Notes: generated by a model from the sequence alone, not told the origin. Numbered from the stretch's first letter, positions 9,381 through 18,874 are shown. The stretch: DNA of 64,000 nt from CAINVV01 sp037129695 (GCA_037129695.1 JBAXUL010000005.1:1-64000); one strand, 5' to 3'. Made by a program: numbers and translations.

Positions 9381-9974
9381 ATGAAAGATAGAATCGTAAA
9401 ATTTCTTGAATCAGAAAAAATTTCCCCGGCTGAATTTGCAGATAAGATTGGTGTTCAGAGATCCAGTATGTCACATATCTTAAATGGCCGAAATTTTCCA
9501 AGTGCCGCATTCATTCAAAAGATGCTGCAGGCTTATCCTTTGGTAAATCCCAGATGGCTGATGATTGGAGAAGGAACCATGAACATCGGGTCACCTGCTT
9601 CTAAGGAAGACTCAGACAGGCCCATACTGCCACCGATTGGTCATGCAAATGCTGAAGACAATCAAGATCAAGGTATTCTGTCTGAAAATGAAAAACCGAA
9701 TGATATTGGTTCATTATTTGCCACCCGGCATCATGTTGGTATTTTGGATGTTGAGAATATTGTTCCGGATGTTTTGTCACCAGCGAATACTGACAATAAA
9801 ACACTGAGTCAGTCAGAACTTCCGGATGCGGAGAATTCCGGAGAAATCGCAAAAGCAAAAAAAAGTACAATCAATACATCAACATTCCCGGCTGAGAACC
9901 TTGATGATAAAGAGATTGAAAAGGTAATCTTCTTTTACAAAGACAAAACTTTCAGCGTCTATCGACCTTCCTAA
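9381..9974 (+). CDS. XRE-type helix-turn-helix regulator
   Basis: A 197-residue protein. Residues 5-60 form a Cro/C1-type HTH: FADKIGVQRSSMSHILNGRN gives the recognition helix, followed by a hydrophobic helix ending in PRWLMIGEGTM. This N-terminal layout is common to a widespread family of Bacteroidota regulators. Residues 70-170 are acidic, low-complexity and probably disordered; a short conserved-looking tail ends in KVIFFYKDKTFSVY. Several palindromic boxes lie directly upstream, so autoregulation is possible. The same boxes recur in front of the serine hydrolase at 11818. Target genes are not known. Confidence 0.8.
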   Translation: MKDRIVKFLESEKISPAEFADKIGVQRSSMSHILNGRNFPSAAFIQKMLQAYPLVNPRWLMIGEGTMNIGSPASKEDSDRPILPPIGHANAEDNQDQGILSENEKPNDIGSLFATRHHVGILDVENIVPDVLSPANTDNKTLSQSELPDAENSGEIAKAKKSTINTSTFPAENLDDKEIEKVIFFYKDKTFSVYRPS

Positions 9975-9985
9975 CCCAATTTGGC

Positions 9986-9993
9986 TATATTTG
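9986..9993 (+). promoter_or_regulatory. Candidate -7 promoter element for pyrK-pyrD
   Basis: TATATTTG fits the Bacteroidota -7 consensus TAnnTTTG and lies about 90 bases before the pyrK start codon. No clear -33 TTG is present at the ideal distance, so support is partial. Confidence 0.35.
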
Positions 9994-10083
9994 TAACTCA
10001 CATTTCGGGTATCACAATGACTGATTTCCTGCAGAAATGCAAAGTCTATTTTGTTTACCCAAAGCAAATTAAGTCATTTTCGC

Positions 10084-10863
10084 ATGAAGAAAACTGTTCA
10101 AAATTTATTGGTTGTTTCGAACCGGCGGTTGAATAAAGATCATGCACTCCTTGAATTAAAGTCAGAGATACCATTACAGGGAATTGTTCCCGGACAGTTT
10201 GGGAATATTCTGGTTGAAAAGTCTCCAAGTACTTTTCTGAGAAGGCCATTTTCAATTTACCAGGTAGATTACAAATCCAATACAATTTCTTTTCTGATCA
10301 AAGCGATCGGTGAAGGAACAAAGTCTTTGTCCAACTGTGTTTCAGGAGAAATACTGAGCGTTATCTTTCCGCTGGGCAATGGATACACAATTCCAGAGAA
10401 GAAATCCAGGGTTTTGCTGGTGGGCGGTGGTGTCGGAATAGCTGCACTAATGATTCTTGCCGGAGATTTGCATCAAGCAGGTCATCACGTTGAAATATTG
10501 CTGGGTGCCAGAAGTGCAGATGACCTGGTGGAACTGGATACATTTTCCAGTTTTGGAGTGGTTCATACAACAACTGAGGATGGCACACTGGGGACCAAAG
10601 GATATGTAACCAACCACCCTGTGTTTGGAGAGACATTCAGTTCGTTTGACAAGGTGTATACCTGCGGACCGGAGCCAATGATGAAGGCGGTAGCTAAATT
10701 GGCGGTAAACGGTAATGTAGCCTGCGAAGTATCATTAGAGAATACCATGGCTTGTGGATACGGGGTCTGCTTATGTTGTGTAACGCAAACAACGGAAGGG
10801 CACAAATGTGTTTGTACAGAAGGCCCGGTATTCGATTTAAAAAAATTAAAATGGCAGAACTAA
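10084..10863 (+). CDS. pyrK: Dihydroorotate dehydrogenase electron-transfer subunit PyrK
   Basis: A 259-residue flavin and iron-sulfur protein that passes electrons from dihydroorotate dehydrogenase PyrD to NAD+. The N-terminal FAD-binding barrel carries RRPFSIY (about residues 52-58), the NAD-binding half has LLVGGGVGIAAL, and a YTCGPEPMM motif follows. The C-terminal [2Fe-2S] site shows the cysteine series ACGYGVCLCC ... CVCTEGPVF. The start at 10084 (MKKTVQN) fits the family better than the longer in-frame start at 10051. It overlaps pyrD by 13 bases, the usual arrangement for a class 1B enzyme. Confidence 0.95.
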   Translation: MKKTVQNLLVVSNRRLNKDHALLELKSEIPLQGIVPGQFGNILVEKSPSTFLRRPFSIYQVDYKSNTISFLIKAIGEGTKSLSNCVSGEILSVIFPLGNGYTIPEKKSRVLLVGGGVGIAALMILAGDLHQAGHHVEILLGARSADDLVELDTFSSFGVVHTTTEDGTLGTKGYVTNHPVFGETFSSFDKVYTCGPEPMMKAVAKLAVNGNVACEVSLENTMACGYGVCLCCVTQTTEGHKCVCTEGPVFDLKKLKWQN

Positions 10864-11762
10864 GTATTGAAATAGCCGGGCTTAAACTAAAAAATCCTGT
10901 TATGACAGCCTCCGGCACATTTGGCTATGGCACAGAGTTCGATGATTTTATCGATATTAATACCCTGGGAGGAATTGTTGTCAAAGGAACAACGTTACAT
11001 CCACGGCAGGGAAATGCCTATCCAAGAAGTGCCGAAACTCCTTCCGGAATGTTAAATGCGGTAGGGCTGCAGAATGGTGGGGTTAAATATTTCAGGGAGT
11101 ATATCTACCCGAAACTTCTTAAATATCAAACTCACATTTTCGTCAATGTCTCGGGATCTACGGTGGAGGAGTATATCGCATGTGCAGAGCAAATCAATGA
11201 TTTGGAGCACATTGCAGGAATAGAGCTTAATATATCCTGCCCCAATGTCAAAGAAGGTGGAATGGCATTCGGTACGAGTTGCCCAGCTGCAGAGGCTGTT
11301 GTTGATGCTGTCAGGCAAGTATATAAAAAGCATCTGATGGTCAAGCTTTCACCCAATGTGACGAATATCGCGGAAATAGCGAAGTCAGCTGAAGGTAAAG
11401 GTGCAGATAGTATCTCATTGATTAATACGATTTTGGCTATGGCAATTGATGCTGAGAGCCGAAAGCCGGTTTTATCTACCATTACCGGTGGTTTATCCGG
11501 TCCTGCCATTAAGCCGATCGCCCTCAGAATGGTGTGGCAGGTAGCCAGTGCGGTAAAAGTACCCGTCATTGGAATGGGAGGAATCATGAATGCAACAGAT
11601 GCGATTGAATTTTTTCTTGCAGGCGCTTCAGCCATCCAGGTTGGCACTGCCAATTTCATTGATCCGACTGTTACGCAACACATCATTCAGGGAATTGACA
11701 ATTACCTGAATAAACACAAATACAATTCAATAAAAGACATTGTTGGGTGTTTACAAATGTAA
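10851..11762 (+). CDS. pyrD: Dihydroorotate dehydrogenase class 1B, catalytic subunit
   Basis: A 303-residue FMN enzyme of pyrimidine synthesis that oxidises dihydroorotate to orotate. It begins MAELSIEIAGLKLKNP, followed by the substrate loop MTASGTFGYG. NVSGS, the catalytic-loop motif ELNISCPNVKEGG with the class-1 Cys, VKLSPNV and the FMN phosphate site GMGGIMNATDA are all present. The catalytic Cys and the PyrK overlap mark it as class 1B (NAD-linked). Its last codons overlap the first TACAnnTGTA box of the next gene's upstream region. Confidence 0.95.
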   Translation: MAELSIEIAGLKLKNPVMTASGTFGYGTEFDDFIDINTLGGIVVKGTTLHPRQGNAYPRSAETPSGMLNAVGLQNGGVKYFREYIYPKLLKYQTHIFVNVSGSTVEEYIACAEQINDLEHIAGIELNISCPNVKEGGMAFGTSCPAAEAVVDAVRQVYKKHLMVKLSPNVTNIAEIAKSAEGKGADSISLINTILAMAIDAESRKPVLSTITGGLSGPAIKPIALRMVWQVASAVKVPVIGMGGIMNATDAIEFFLAGASAIQVGTANFIDPTVTQHIIQGIDNYLNKHKYNSIKDIVGCLQM

Positions 11763-11819
11763 TACATAACATTCTTTTAATCCAATCCAATTATTTACAA
11801 ATGTAATTTACATCTGTAT
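11751..11819. promoter_or_regulatory. Three TACAnnTGTA boxes before the serine hydrolase
   Basis: Perfect dyads sit at 11752-11761 (TACAAATGTA), 11796-11805 (TACAAATGTA) and 11809-11818 (TACATCTGTA). The first overlaps the pyrD stop codon and the last touches the ATG of the hydrolase. TACAnnTGTA is the established operator core of BlaI/MecI/CopY-type repressors. TACATCTG could also be a one-mismatch -7 element. No BlaI-type repressor is encoded in the window. Confidence 0.55.
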
Positions 11820-13107
11820 GTCATCCTGGTTTTTAAAATTCACTTTTGTTGTAATTCTATCTTGCCTGATCCCTTCCTTCTGTGGAGTTCACTCATTGAA
11901 AATAAGGAATGGCGTGACTGATCATGAGATCAGTAAGTTTAATAATCTGATAATTAAGAAGATAGTTGGTTCTGAGAATACTGAATTTTTGGATAAGAGT
12001 TTCGAGAGATTCAGGGAGCAGAATTTATTGAAGGGATTGGCCGTTGCCATAGTTAAAGATGAACAACTTGTTTTCGCCAAAGGATATGGATATGCAGATG
12101 TTGAGACAAAAATTCAGGCTTCTCCAGAGCAACTCTTCAGAATTGCCAGTGTTTCAAAATTAGTAACCGCAATTGCCATCATGAAACTGGTTGAGAGTGG
12201 AAAAATCAAGCTTGATAGCAAGGTATTCGGAAAATATGGAATTCTCAACAATGAAAAATATCTTCCACTCAAGGATAACAGACTGGAAAACATTACTGTA
12301 CGTAACCTTTTGAATCATTCCGGCGGATGGACACAAAAGTATGGGGATATTGCCTTCCTGCCGAAAATTGTTTCTGAGCAGACTGGTGATCCTTTGCCAC
12401 TCAATATTGGATCGTATTTGAAATTCGTCACATCCAAAAGACTTCATTTTGAACCGGGTTCATCGAGCGCCTATTCCAATTTGGGTTATATGATTTTAGG
12501 AGAAGTAATTGCCACTGTCACTAAAACAAGTTATGAAAAATTCGTCAAGGAAAACGTACTAAAACCGGCACATATTTTTGATATGCAGTTGGGAGGTAGT
12601 TTTGAGGATGAAAAACAATTGCTCGAAGTCAGATATTACCAGCCAGAGGACGCTGAATTGGCAGAGGCCTATGATGGAAGCGGACGAATGGTACCAAAGA
12701 TATATGGGAGTACGAACATGAACTTGTTAGGTTCAGCCGGTGGCTGGATTTCTTCGCCTGTTGATCTGATGAAACTCCTGGTAGTTATTGATGGTGACGA
12801 TCGGGTAAAAGATATTCTTTCCAGACAAAGTATTGTTGAAATGACTCATGTTGACGAGCATGGACTTGATCCACTGGGATGGAGAAGCACCAATGAAAAT
12901 GGCGAATGGTGGAGGACCGGAACTCTTCCCGGGTCTTCGGCTCTGATGAAAAGAGATCCAAGCGGAATTTCATGGGTTATGATAACAAATACCAGTAATT
13001 ACAAAGGTCCCCATCTGGCCATTGAAATGGACAGGGTGATGTCAGGTACGCTCCGGAAAATCAATAAATGGCCGGATTATAATCTTTTTGATTTCTTTCC
13101 CAGGTAG
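11818..13107 (+). CDS. Serine hydrolase of the class C beta-lactamase / PBP4* family
   Basis: A 429-residue protein with an N-terminal signal peptide or anchor (hydrophobic residues 5-22, with a Cys at 22). The active-site motifs are S111-V-S-K114 (SxxK), Y219-S-N221 (YxN) and a KTG-like RTGTLPG near residue 365. Members include D-amino-acid esterases, DD-peptidases and class C beta-lactamases; most such proteins are not true antibiotic-resistance enzymes. The boxes immediately upstream resemble BlaI-type operators, making induction by cell-wall stress or beta-lactams an attractive but untested idea. The ATG is almost at the last box, so the transcript may have a very short leader. Confidence 0.85.
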   Translation: MSSWFLKFTFVVILSCLIPSFCGVHSLKIRNGVTDHEISKFNNLIIKKIVGSENTEFLDKSFERFREQNLLKGLAVAIVKDEQLVFAKGYGYADVETKIQASPEQLFRIASVSKLVTAIAIMKLVESGKIKLDSKVFGKYGILNNEKYLPLKDNRLENITVRNLLNHSGGWTQKYGDIAFLPKIVSEQTGDPLPLNIGSYLKFVTSKRLHFEPGSSSAYSNLGYMILGEVIATVTKTSYEKFVKENVLKPAHIFDMQLGGSFEDEKQLLEVRYYQPEDAELAEAYDGSGRMVPKIYGSTNMNLLGSAGGWISSPVDLMKLLVVIDGDDRVKDILSRQSIVEMTHVDEHGLDPLGWRSTNENGEWWRTGTLPGSSALMKRDPSGISWVMITNTSNYKGPHLAIEMDRVMSGTLRKINKWPDYNLFDFFPR

Positions 13108-13227
13108 ATTGAGCACGAAATTCCCAGTTTGTATTTGGGTATTGTTACCTTATTTCGTTTATTGCGTATATCAACCCGAGAGCGAAAAGGAATTGCTCTG
13201 TATTTAGTCGTATTTAATACAGTTTTT

Positions 13228-14538
13228 ATGTCGGAATTTGAGGTTTTAATTCCCAAATTGGGTGAAAGTATTCAGGAAGCTACCATCACCAAAATATTTG
13301 TAAAGGTTGGGGACAAGGTATCGGAAGATGATCTTCTGTTTGAAGTAGCTACAGATAAGGTTGATTCAGAAATTCCATCTCCGGTTGCCGGCACCATTAG
13401 AGCCATTTTATGTAAACCAGATGAGCTTCTTGCAGTCGGAAAAGTGGCCATGATCATTGACCTTGAAGGAAAAGATATCGTACTTCCGGTGTCAGATAAC
13501 AATGAAGTAGTCGTTTCAGAAACTCTTGATGCAAAATCAACTGCAGAAGTACCCAAAATAGTCAAAGAAAAGATGGCTTCTGACCGGTTTCTTTCACCTC
13601 TGGTCAAAAGCATTGCGAAAAAGGAAGGTATTACCCTGGATGAACTTGAAAACATTGAAGGAAGCGGTTTAGGAGGGAGAATTCAGAAATCTGATCTCAT
13701 TCAGTATATCGAAGACCGCCGATCAGCTTCGCCTAAGGCCTCTTCGCAGCAATTTCCCTCTTCATCCTCCACTGGAAGCGCTCTTTCGGATATCGTCCAG
13801 AAGCCTAAAGTATCCATATCGATTGGAGCAGAGGATACAATCATTGAAATGGATCGCGTCAGGAAGCTGATTGCAGCCCATATGGTAATGTCCAAACAGA
13901 CCGCACCGCATGTTACCTCATTTGTTGAAGCGGATGCCACTGACATGGTAATATGGAGAAACCGGAACAAGGATGAATTTCAGGCCAAGTACGGTGAAAA
14001 ACTTACATTTTTACCCTTTTTTACTGAAGCAGTTGCGAAAGCACTAACAGAATACAGGATGATCAACAGTTCTGTTGACGGAGATCAGATCATTCTCAGA
14101 AAAAAAATCAATGTGGGCATCGCGGTAGCGACCAACAGCGGCAATTTGATGGTTCCCGTAATCAGGGAAGCAGATTCTAAAAATTTACTCGGACTTACCA
14201 AGGAAATCAATCAGTTTGCAGAAGCGGGCAGGGCCGAGAAACTCACTGCAGATCAATTGCAGGGTGGTACGTTTACCATTACTAATTTTGGTTCGTTCGG
14301 CAATTCAATGGGAACCCCAATTATTAATCAGCCCCAGGTCGCCATTTTGGCCATTGGAACCATTGAAAAGAAACCTGCCGTAATCGAAACCGTCACGGGC
14401 GATGCCATTGTCGTCAGACACAAAGTCTTCCTTTCGCTTTCCTACGACCACAGGGTGGTAGACGGTATGCTTGGAGGCAAGTTTTTGCGTCGCGTTGCAG
14501 ACCTTATTGAAAGCTTCGATTCAAAACGAACGATTTAA
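13228..14538 (+). CDS. 2-oxoacid dehydrogenase E2 (dihydrolipoyl acyltransferase)
   Basis: A 436-residue E2 component. Residues 1-75 form a lipoyl domain with the modified Lys in EVATDKVDSEI. A linker leads to the E1/E3-binding domain around 120-160 (FLSPLVKSIAKKEGI ... GSGLGGRIQKSDL), followed by a Ser-rich linker and the catalytic domain with HRVVDG near the C terminus. The start at 13228 (MSEFEVLIPKLGESI) is the family start; the longer frame to 13129 is not supported. With the next gene it forms a branched-chain 2-oxoacid (or related) dehydrogenase complex. No E3 is nearby. Confidence 0.93.
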   Translation: MSEFEVLIPKLGESIQEATITKIFVKVGDKVSEDDLLFEVATDKVDSEIPSPVAGTIRAILCKPDELLAVGKVAMIIDLEGKDIVLPVSDNNEVVVSETLDAKSTAEVPKIVKEKMASDRFLSPLVKSIAKKEGITLDELENIEGSGLGGRIQKSDLIQYIEDRRSASPKASSQQFPSSSSTGSALSDIVQKPKVSISIGAEDTIIEMDRVRKLIAAHMVMSKQTAPHVTSFVEADATDMVIWRNRNKDEFQAKYGEKLTFLPFFTEAVAKALTEYRMINSSVDGDQIILRKKINVGIAVATNSGNLMVPVIREADSKNLLGLTKEINQFAEAGRAEKLTADQLQGGTFTITNFGSFGNSMGTPIINQPQVAILAIGTIEKKPAVIETVTGDAIVVRHKVFLSLSYDHRVVDGMLGGKFLRRVADLIESFDSKRTI

Positions 14539-14562
14539 TTGTAATTAGCTATTTATCTTTAT

Positions 14563-16626
14563 ATGAATAATTTGTATGACCTTATAGTTCCTAATAAATT
14601 CTCGATTTTAACCACTGAAAAATCCACCTTGCAGGATTGGTACCATCTGATGGTACTTGGCCGTATGTTGGATGAAAAGGCACCTAATTACCTTAAACAG
14701 GCAATTGGATGGTCTTATCATGCGCCGTATGCCGGTCATGATGGTATTCAGTTGGCCATCGGACAGATATTCAATAAGGAAAAGGATCATTTATTTCCAT
14801 ATTACAGGGATTTGCTCACTAATTTGTCTGCAGGCCTTACAGCGAGTGAGATTATTTTGAATGGCATTTCAAAGGCAACAGACGTTAATTCAGGTGGGCG
14901 CCACATGTCGAACCATTTCGGAAAACCTGCCTGGAATATTCACAATGTATCTTCAAGTACGGGAAACCATACACTGCATGCTGCAGGTGTTGGTCGTGCA
15001 ATCAAATATTACAAGAGCGACGGGGTTGCAATCAGTTCTCAGGGAGAGTCTTCTGTCAGCGAAGGATATGTATACGAGGCCATCAATGGGGCTTCGACAG
15101 AGGAATTGCCTGTCATCTTCGTGTTTCAGGACAACGGATATGGTATTTCTGTTCCTAAAAAGGATCAGACTGCCAATCGAAAAGTGGCGAACAATTTCTT
15201 GGGATTCAAGAACTTAAGGGTTATTCATTGCAATGGAAAAGATGTCTTTGATTCCATGAATGCCATGGTGGAAGCCAAAAATTGGGTTATTGAGAATCAA
15301 AAACCTTGCATTGTGCAGGCTAACTGTATTCGTATTCATTCTCACTCTAATTCAGACCGGCATGATTTGTATCGCAACGAGGTAGAATTGAATTATGTGC
15401 GTGAGTACGATCCATTGACAAAATTTAAGAGATTATTATTGAGATATGAGCGCTTTACGCTGGAGGAACTCGTTGCAATAGATGAAAAAGCGAAAGAAGA
15501 GGTTAAATCAGCACATCAGCATGCTTTGAATTCTCCGGATCCGGATCCCAAGAGCATAGAAGATTTTGTTTACGCAAATGATTATAAATCAGTAAAATAT
15601 CCTGAAGGAATTCAGGGTACTGAAGAAAAGGGAACCAAGAAAAAATTAATTGAAGCGATCAATGAGACTTTAAAATCGGAATTTACGCTTAATCCTGACA
15701 CTTTCATCTGGGGACAAGATATCGCCAATAAGGAAAAGGGTGGTATTTTCAATGTTTCCAAAGGATTACAGAAAGAATTTGGCAAACAGCGTGTATTCAA
15801 TGGTCCGATCGCCGAGGATTTTATTACGGGAACTGCGAATGGCATGTCGCGTTACAATAAAAAAATCAGGATTGTGGTAGAGGGTGCTGAATTTGCCGAT
15901 TATTTCTGGCCTGCCATGGAACAGTTTGTAGAAATGACACATGAATATTGGCGAACGAACGGTCAATTTGCTCCAAACGTTACCATTCGCCTGGCATCCG
16001 GTGGATATATCGGAGGCGGACTATATCATTCTCAGACTATTGAAGGTTCTCTGGCCTGTTTTCCGGGTATCCGCATTGTTTATCCTTCTTTTGCAGATGA
16101 TGCAGCGGGTTTGCTTCGTACTTCCTTGCGTTCTGAAGGTCCGACCCTGTTCCTTGAACCTAAATCACTCTACAATTCTCCAGTTGCTTCTGCTATTGTT
16201 CCTGATGACTTTGAAGTTCCGTTCGGAAAAGCAAGAGTTCGTCGCAATGGTTCTGACATGACAATCATTACCTATGGAAATACCACCCATTTGTCACTAC
16301 AGGCCGCTGAAAAACTGATGAATGAAGGATTTGATGTTGAAGTAATTGATATCCGGTCTTTGATACCGCTGGACAAGGAGAGTATTCTCAGTTCAGTAAA
16401 GAAGACAGGAAAAGTATTGATCGTTCACGAAGACAAAGTATTTGGAGGTTTCGGAGGTGAATTGGCTTCAATTATCAGCGAAGAAGCCTTCGAGTTTCTG
16501 GACGCACCCATTCGTAGGGTAGGATCTGCATTTACACCTGTCGGATTTAACAGGATCCTGGAAGCAGCTATATTACCTGATATCTCTAAAATTTACGAAG
16601 CAGCTTTGCTGTTGTTAAAATACTAG
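14563..16626 (+). CDS. 2-oxoacid dehydrogenase E1, alpha and beta subunits fused
   Basis: A 687-residue thiamine-diphosphate enzyme. The N-terminal 330 residues are an E1-alpha domain (GRMLDEK, the HAGVGRA region and a ThDP-binding stretch ending QDNGYGIS). The C-terminal 340 residues are an E1-beta domain (FNGPIAEDFITG, RLASGGYIGGG, HEDKVFGGFGGE). The single-chain layout is typical of Bacteroidota, where it is usually assigned to branched-chain 2-oxoacid oxidation; a pyruvate role cannot be excluded. It follows E2 by 24 bases and is probably in one operon with it. Confidence 0.92.
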   Translation: MNNLYDLIVPNKFSILTTEKSTLQDWYHLMVLGRMLDEKAPNYLKQAIGWSYHAPYAGHDGIQLAIGQIFNKEKDHLFPYYRDLLTNLSAGLTASEIILNGISKATDVNSGGRHMSNHFGKPAWNIHNVSSSTGNHTLHAAGVGRAIKYYKSDGVAISSQGESSVSEGYVYEAINGASTEELPVIFVFQDNGYGISVPKKDQTANRKVANNFLGFKNLRVIHCNGKDVFDSMNAMVEAKNWVIENQKPCIVQANCIRIHSHSNSDRHDLYRNEVELNYVREYDPLTKFKRLLLRYERFTLEELVAIDEKAKEEVKSAHQHALNSPDPDPKSIEDFVYANDYKSVKYPEGIQGTEEKGTKKKLIEAINETLKSEFTLNPDTFIWGQDIANKEKGGIFNVSKGLQKEFGKQRVFNGPIAEDFITGTANGMSRYNKKIRIVVEGAEFADYFWPAMEQFVEMTHEYWRTNGQFAPNVTIRLASGGYIGGGLYHSQTIEGSLACFPGIRIVYPSFADDAAGLLRTSLRSEGPTLFLEPKSLYNSPVASAIVPDDFEVPFGKARVRRNGSDMTIITYGNTTHLSLQAAEKLMNEGFDVEVIDIRSLIPLDKESILSSVKKTGKVLIVHEDKVFGGFGGELASIISEEAFEFLDAPIRRVGSAFTPVGFNRILEAAILPDISKIYEAALLLLKY

Positions 16627-16832
16627 TAGTATGGATATGTGCCCTGAATAGTTTGGCAACTGATTTAACACACAATACATTGGTTGCATGATATACCGGC
16701 AATTGATATCAGGAACCAGATTAATTTTAATACCCAGGAGAATAGTTTCACATCATCAAAATAGAATAAAAAGGTATTGGCTTCGACGATGTTCGATTCC
16801 ATGCAGCCTTTAAAAAAACAAATAATATACGC

Positions 16833-17339
16833 ATGAAAAAAATTGCCGTTGTTTACAGTTTTAACTCTGTAAAATCAGCTAAAATCGCATTAAAAATATC
16901 AGATCATCTGACTTCATTCACGGTAGAGAAAATAAACGTAGAGAGTTGTACAATACATGAATTTTCTTCGTTTGACAATTTTGTACTGAGTGTTCCTACC
17001 TGGTTCGATGGTGAACTCCCAAATTACTGGGACGAAATATTGCCCGGACTTGAAACAATTGATTTCTCAGGTAAAAAGGTGGCTCTTTTTGGTTTGGGTG
17101 ATCAGAAAAACTATCCCGAGAACTTTTGCGATGCAGTGGGGATATTAGGCGATTTCTTCGCAGTAAGAGGTGCGACCATAGTTGGCTTTACCTCACGCGA
17201 CGGATACGATTTTGAGGCATCCAAAGCCTTAAGGGGGGATCAACTGTCAGGGTTGTTGCTTGATCAGGAAAATCAATCTAAACTTACTGAGGCCAGAGTT
17301 TCGAATTGGACCAAACAATTAGAGATCGAATTTAACTGA
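16833..17339 (+). CDS. Flavodoxin with atypical phosphate-binding loop
   Basis: A 168-residue long-chain flavodoxin. The FMN-flanking aromatic regions are normal: VPTWFDGELP with the first-loop Trp, and GLGDQKNYPENFCDAVG in the second loop. The N-terminal phosphate loop, usually T/S-x-T-G-x-T, reads YSFNSVKSAK instead and lacks the Gly-Thr pair. It probably still binds FMN as a low-potential one-electron carrier. It stands alone, about 200 bases after the E1 gene. Confidence 0.85.
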   Translation: MKKIAVVYSFNSVKSAKIALKISDHLTSFTVEKINVESCTIHEFSSFDNFVLSVPTWFDGELPNYWDEILPGLETIDFSGKKVALFGLGDQKNYPENFCDAVGILGDFFAVRGATIVGFTSRDGYDFEASKALRGDQLSGLLLDQENQSKLTEARVSNWTKQLEIEFN

Positions 17340-17358
17340 GCAAAACCATATTATTTTA

Positions 17359-17366
17359 TATCTTTG
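17359..17366 (+). promoter_or_regulatory. Candidate -7 element for the glucosaminidase gene
   Basis: TATCTTTG matches TAnnTTTG and lies 35 bases before the ATG at 17401. No good -33 TTG lies at the expected distance, so confidence is limited. Confidence 0.35.
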
Positions 17367-17400
17367 GGGAACAAAGCGAACAGAAAATTGATATTTTTTC

Positions 17401-18285
17401 ATGCTTAAGTTACTCAAAATTACTCTGTTGATACTAATGGTAGGGATTATCTACGTGGTGATCAACGAAGTTTCTTCTTACAATTACATTTATCCTGAAT
17501 ATCAGATTAAGTTTGAAGAGATTCATGTTTTAAACAATAAATCAATTCTGATACAGGATCCCAACATCCTGATTCCCGTCAAATACAGCGGTACACTGAA
17601 TTTCGACACCATCCCCGAAGAGATCAGAAAAGCAGTTTTCATCAATTTACTCCTTCCTGCAATTGCCATTGAAAGAGATCGGCTACTGGATGCATTGAAT
17701 CATATCGAGTTTATCGAGAACCGGATGATTAACAAGAGAAAGCTCAGAACCGATGATGTACTGTTTTACAAAAATATGATGGAACAATATGATGCAACAT
17801 CCATCAAAGATTTGAAAATCAGGGTTTATCCACACCCTGCCAGTCTGGTACTGGCCCAGGCAATTCTTGAATCAGGATGGGGAACTTCAAAAGTATTTTC
17901 AAAAGCCAATAATCCATTTGGCATCATGTCATTTTCCAGTGATGAACCACGCAGAAAATTCACCAATCCAGAGACACAGACAGAAGTATACGTTAGAAGC
18001 TATAGTAATGTCAATCAGTCTGTTGAGCATTACTATTATTTTCTGTCAAAGCTGGGTTCCTATGAAAAGTTTAGAAAAAAAAGATGGGAGAGGGGTTCCT
18101 CCTTTGCATTGGTCAAATTGATGAAAAGTTACCATGAAACCAAAGATTATCCTCCGTTGGTGGAATCAATCATCAAAACCAATGAACTTGAAAAATATGA
18201 CAACATAACGATCAGTAAGGACTATTTTCAATACAAAAGGAATTACATGCAGTTGGTGAAGAGTTATTTTATAGACTACTTCTAA
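17401..18285 (+). CDS. Membrane-anchored glucosaminidase-domain (Bax-like) protein
   Basis: A 294-residue protein with one N-terminal membrane segment (residues 3-22) and a C-terminal glucosaminidase domain. The signature LAQAILESGWGTSKVFSKAN (about 151-170), with the catalytic Glu in ESGWG, and the following NNPFG are diagnostic of the Bax/FlgJ/LytG group. It probably cleaves peptidoglycan glycan strands from the periplasmic face. The region between anchor and domain is helical and charged. No operon partner is evident. Confidence 0.87.
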   Translation: MLKLLKITLLILMVGIIYVVINEVSSYNYIYPEYQIKFEEIHVLNNKSILIQDPNILIPVKYSGTLNFDTIPEEIRKAVFINLLLPAIAIERDRLLDALNHIEFIENRMINKRKLRTDDVLFYKNMMEQYDATSIKDLKIRVYPHPASLVLAQAILESGWGTSKVFSKANNPFGIMSFSSDEPRRKFTNPETQTEVYVRSYSNVNQSVEHYYYFLSKLGSYEKFRKKRWERGSSFALVKLMKSYHETKDYPPLVESIIKTNELEKYDNITISKDYFQYKRNYMQLVKSYFIDYF

Positions 18286-18397
18286 TCAATTGAATGATAG
18301 AGCAATAGAATAGCCTGTACCTACCATTACATCATGAAATGAACAGAATTTTACCCATCAAAGTAATCAGGTTATACTTTGAAAAATACATATCTCA

Positions 18398-18874
18398 ATG
18401 AAATTTAAAATGAAATCAAAGAAGAAAATAGCAATTGTGGCCCATGACAACAGAAAACAAGACATGGTGGAATGGGTTAGCTATAACTGGAAAGAACTGG
18501 CCCAGCACAGCATGATCTGCACTGGGACCACAGGTAGGCTCGTGGATGAAACCATCAGGGCTAAGTGCAAGGAAAACGATGCTGTGCCACCGGAAATTAC
18601 TAGATTAAAATCCGGTCCACTTGGTGGAGATCAGCAATTGGGTGCTATGATATGTGAAGGGAATGTTGATCTTCTGTTTTTCTTCTGGGATCCGATGCAG
18701 CCGCAACCTCATGATGTAGATGTGAAAGCATTGCTCAGAATCGCTGTGATGTATAATATTCCGACGGCATCCAACAGATCAACTGCAGATTTTATTATTT
18801 CGTCACCTTTGTTTCACCAGCAGTATGAACCAATCGTAACAGATTATTCAGATTACACATTCCGGTCATTATAG
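18398..18874 (+). CDS. mgsA: Methylglyoxal synthase
   Basis: A 158-residue protein that converts dihydroxyacetone phosphate to methylglyoxal. The family motifs AHDNRK, TGTTG (phosphate binding), SGPLGGDQQLGA and FFWDPM (catalytic Asp region) are all present and in order. The length is normal. The product is toxic, so the enzyme acts as an overflow bypass of glycolysis under phosphate limitation. The ATG at 18398 follows a promoter-like TATACTTTG about 20 bases upstream. Confidence 0.95.
   Translation: MKFKMKSKKKIAIVAHDNRKQDMVEWVSYNWKELAQHSMICTGTTGRLVDETIRAKCKENDAVPPEITRLKSGPLGGDQQLGAMICEGNVDLLFFFWDPMQPQPHDVDVKALLRIAVMYNIPTASNRSTADFIISSPLFHQQYEPIVTDYSDYTFRSL

Noticed and set aside
11818..13107. 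True antibiotic-resistance beta-lactamase
   Set aside because: Only the general SxxK/YxN fold is seen; most members of this family are peptidases or esterases.
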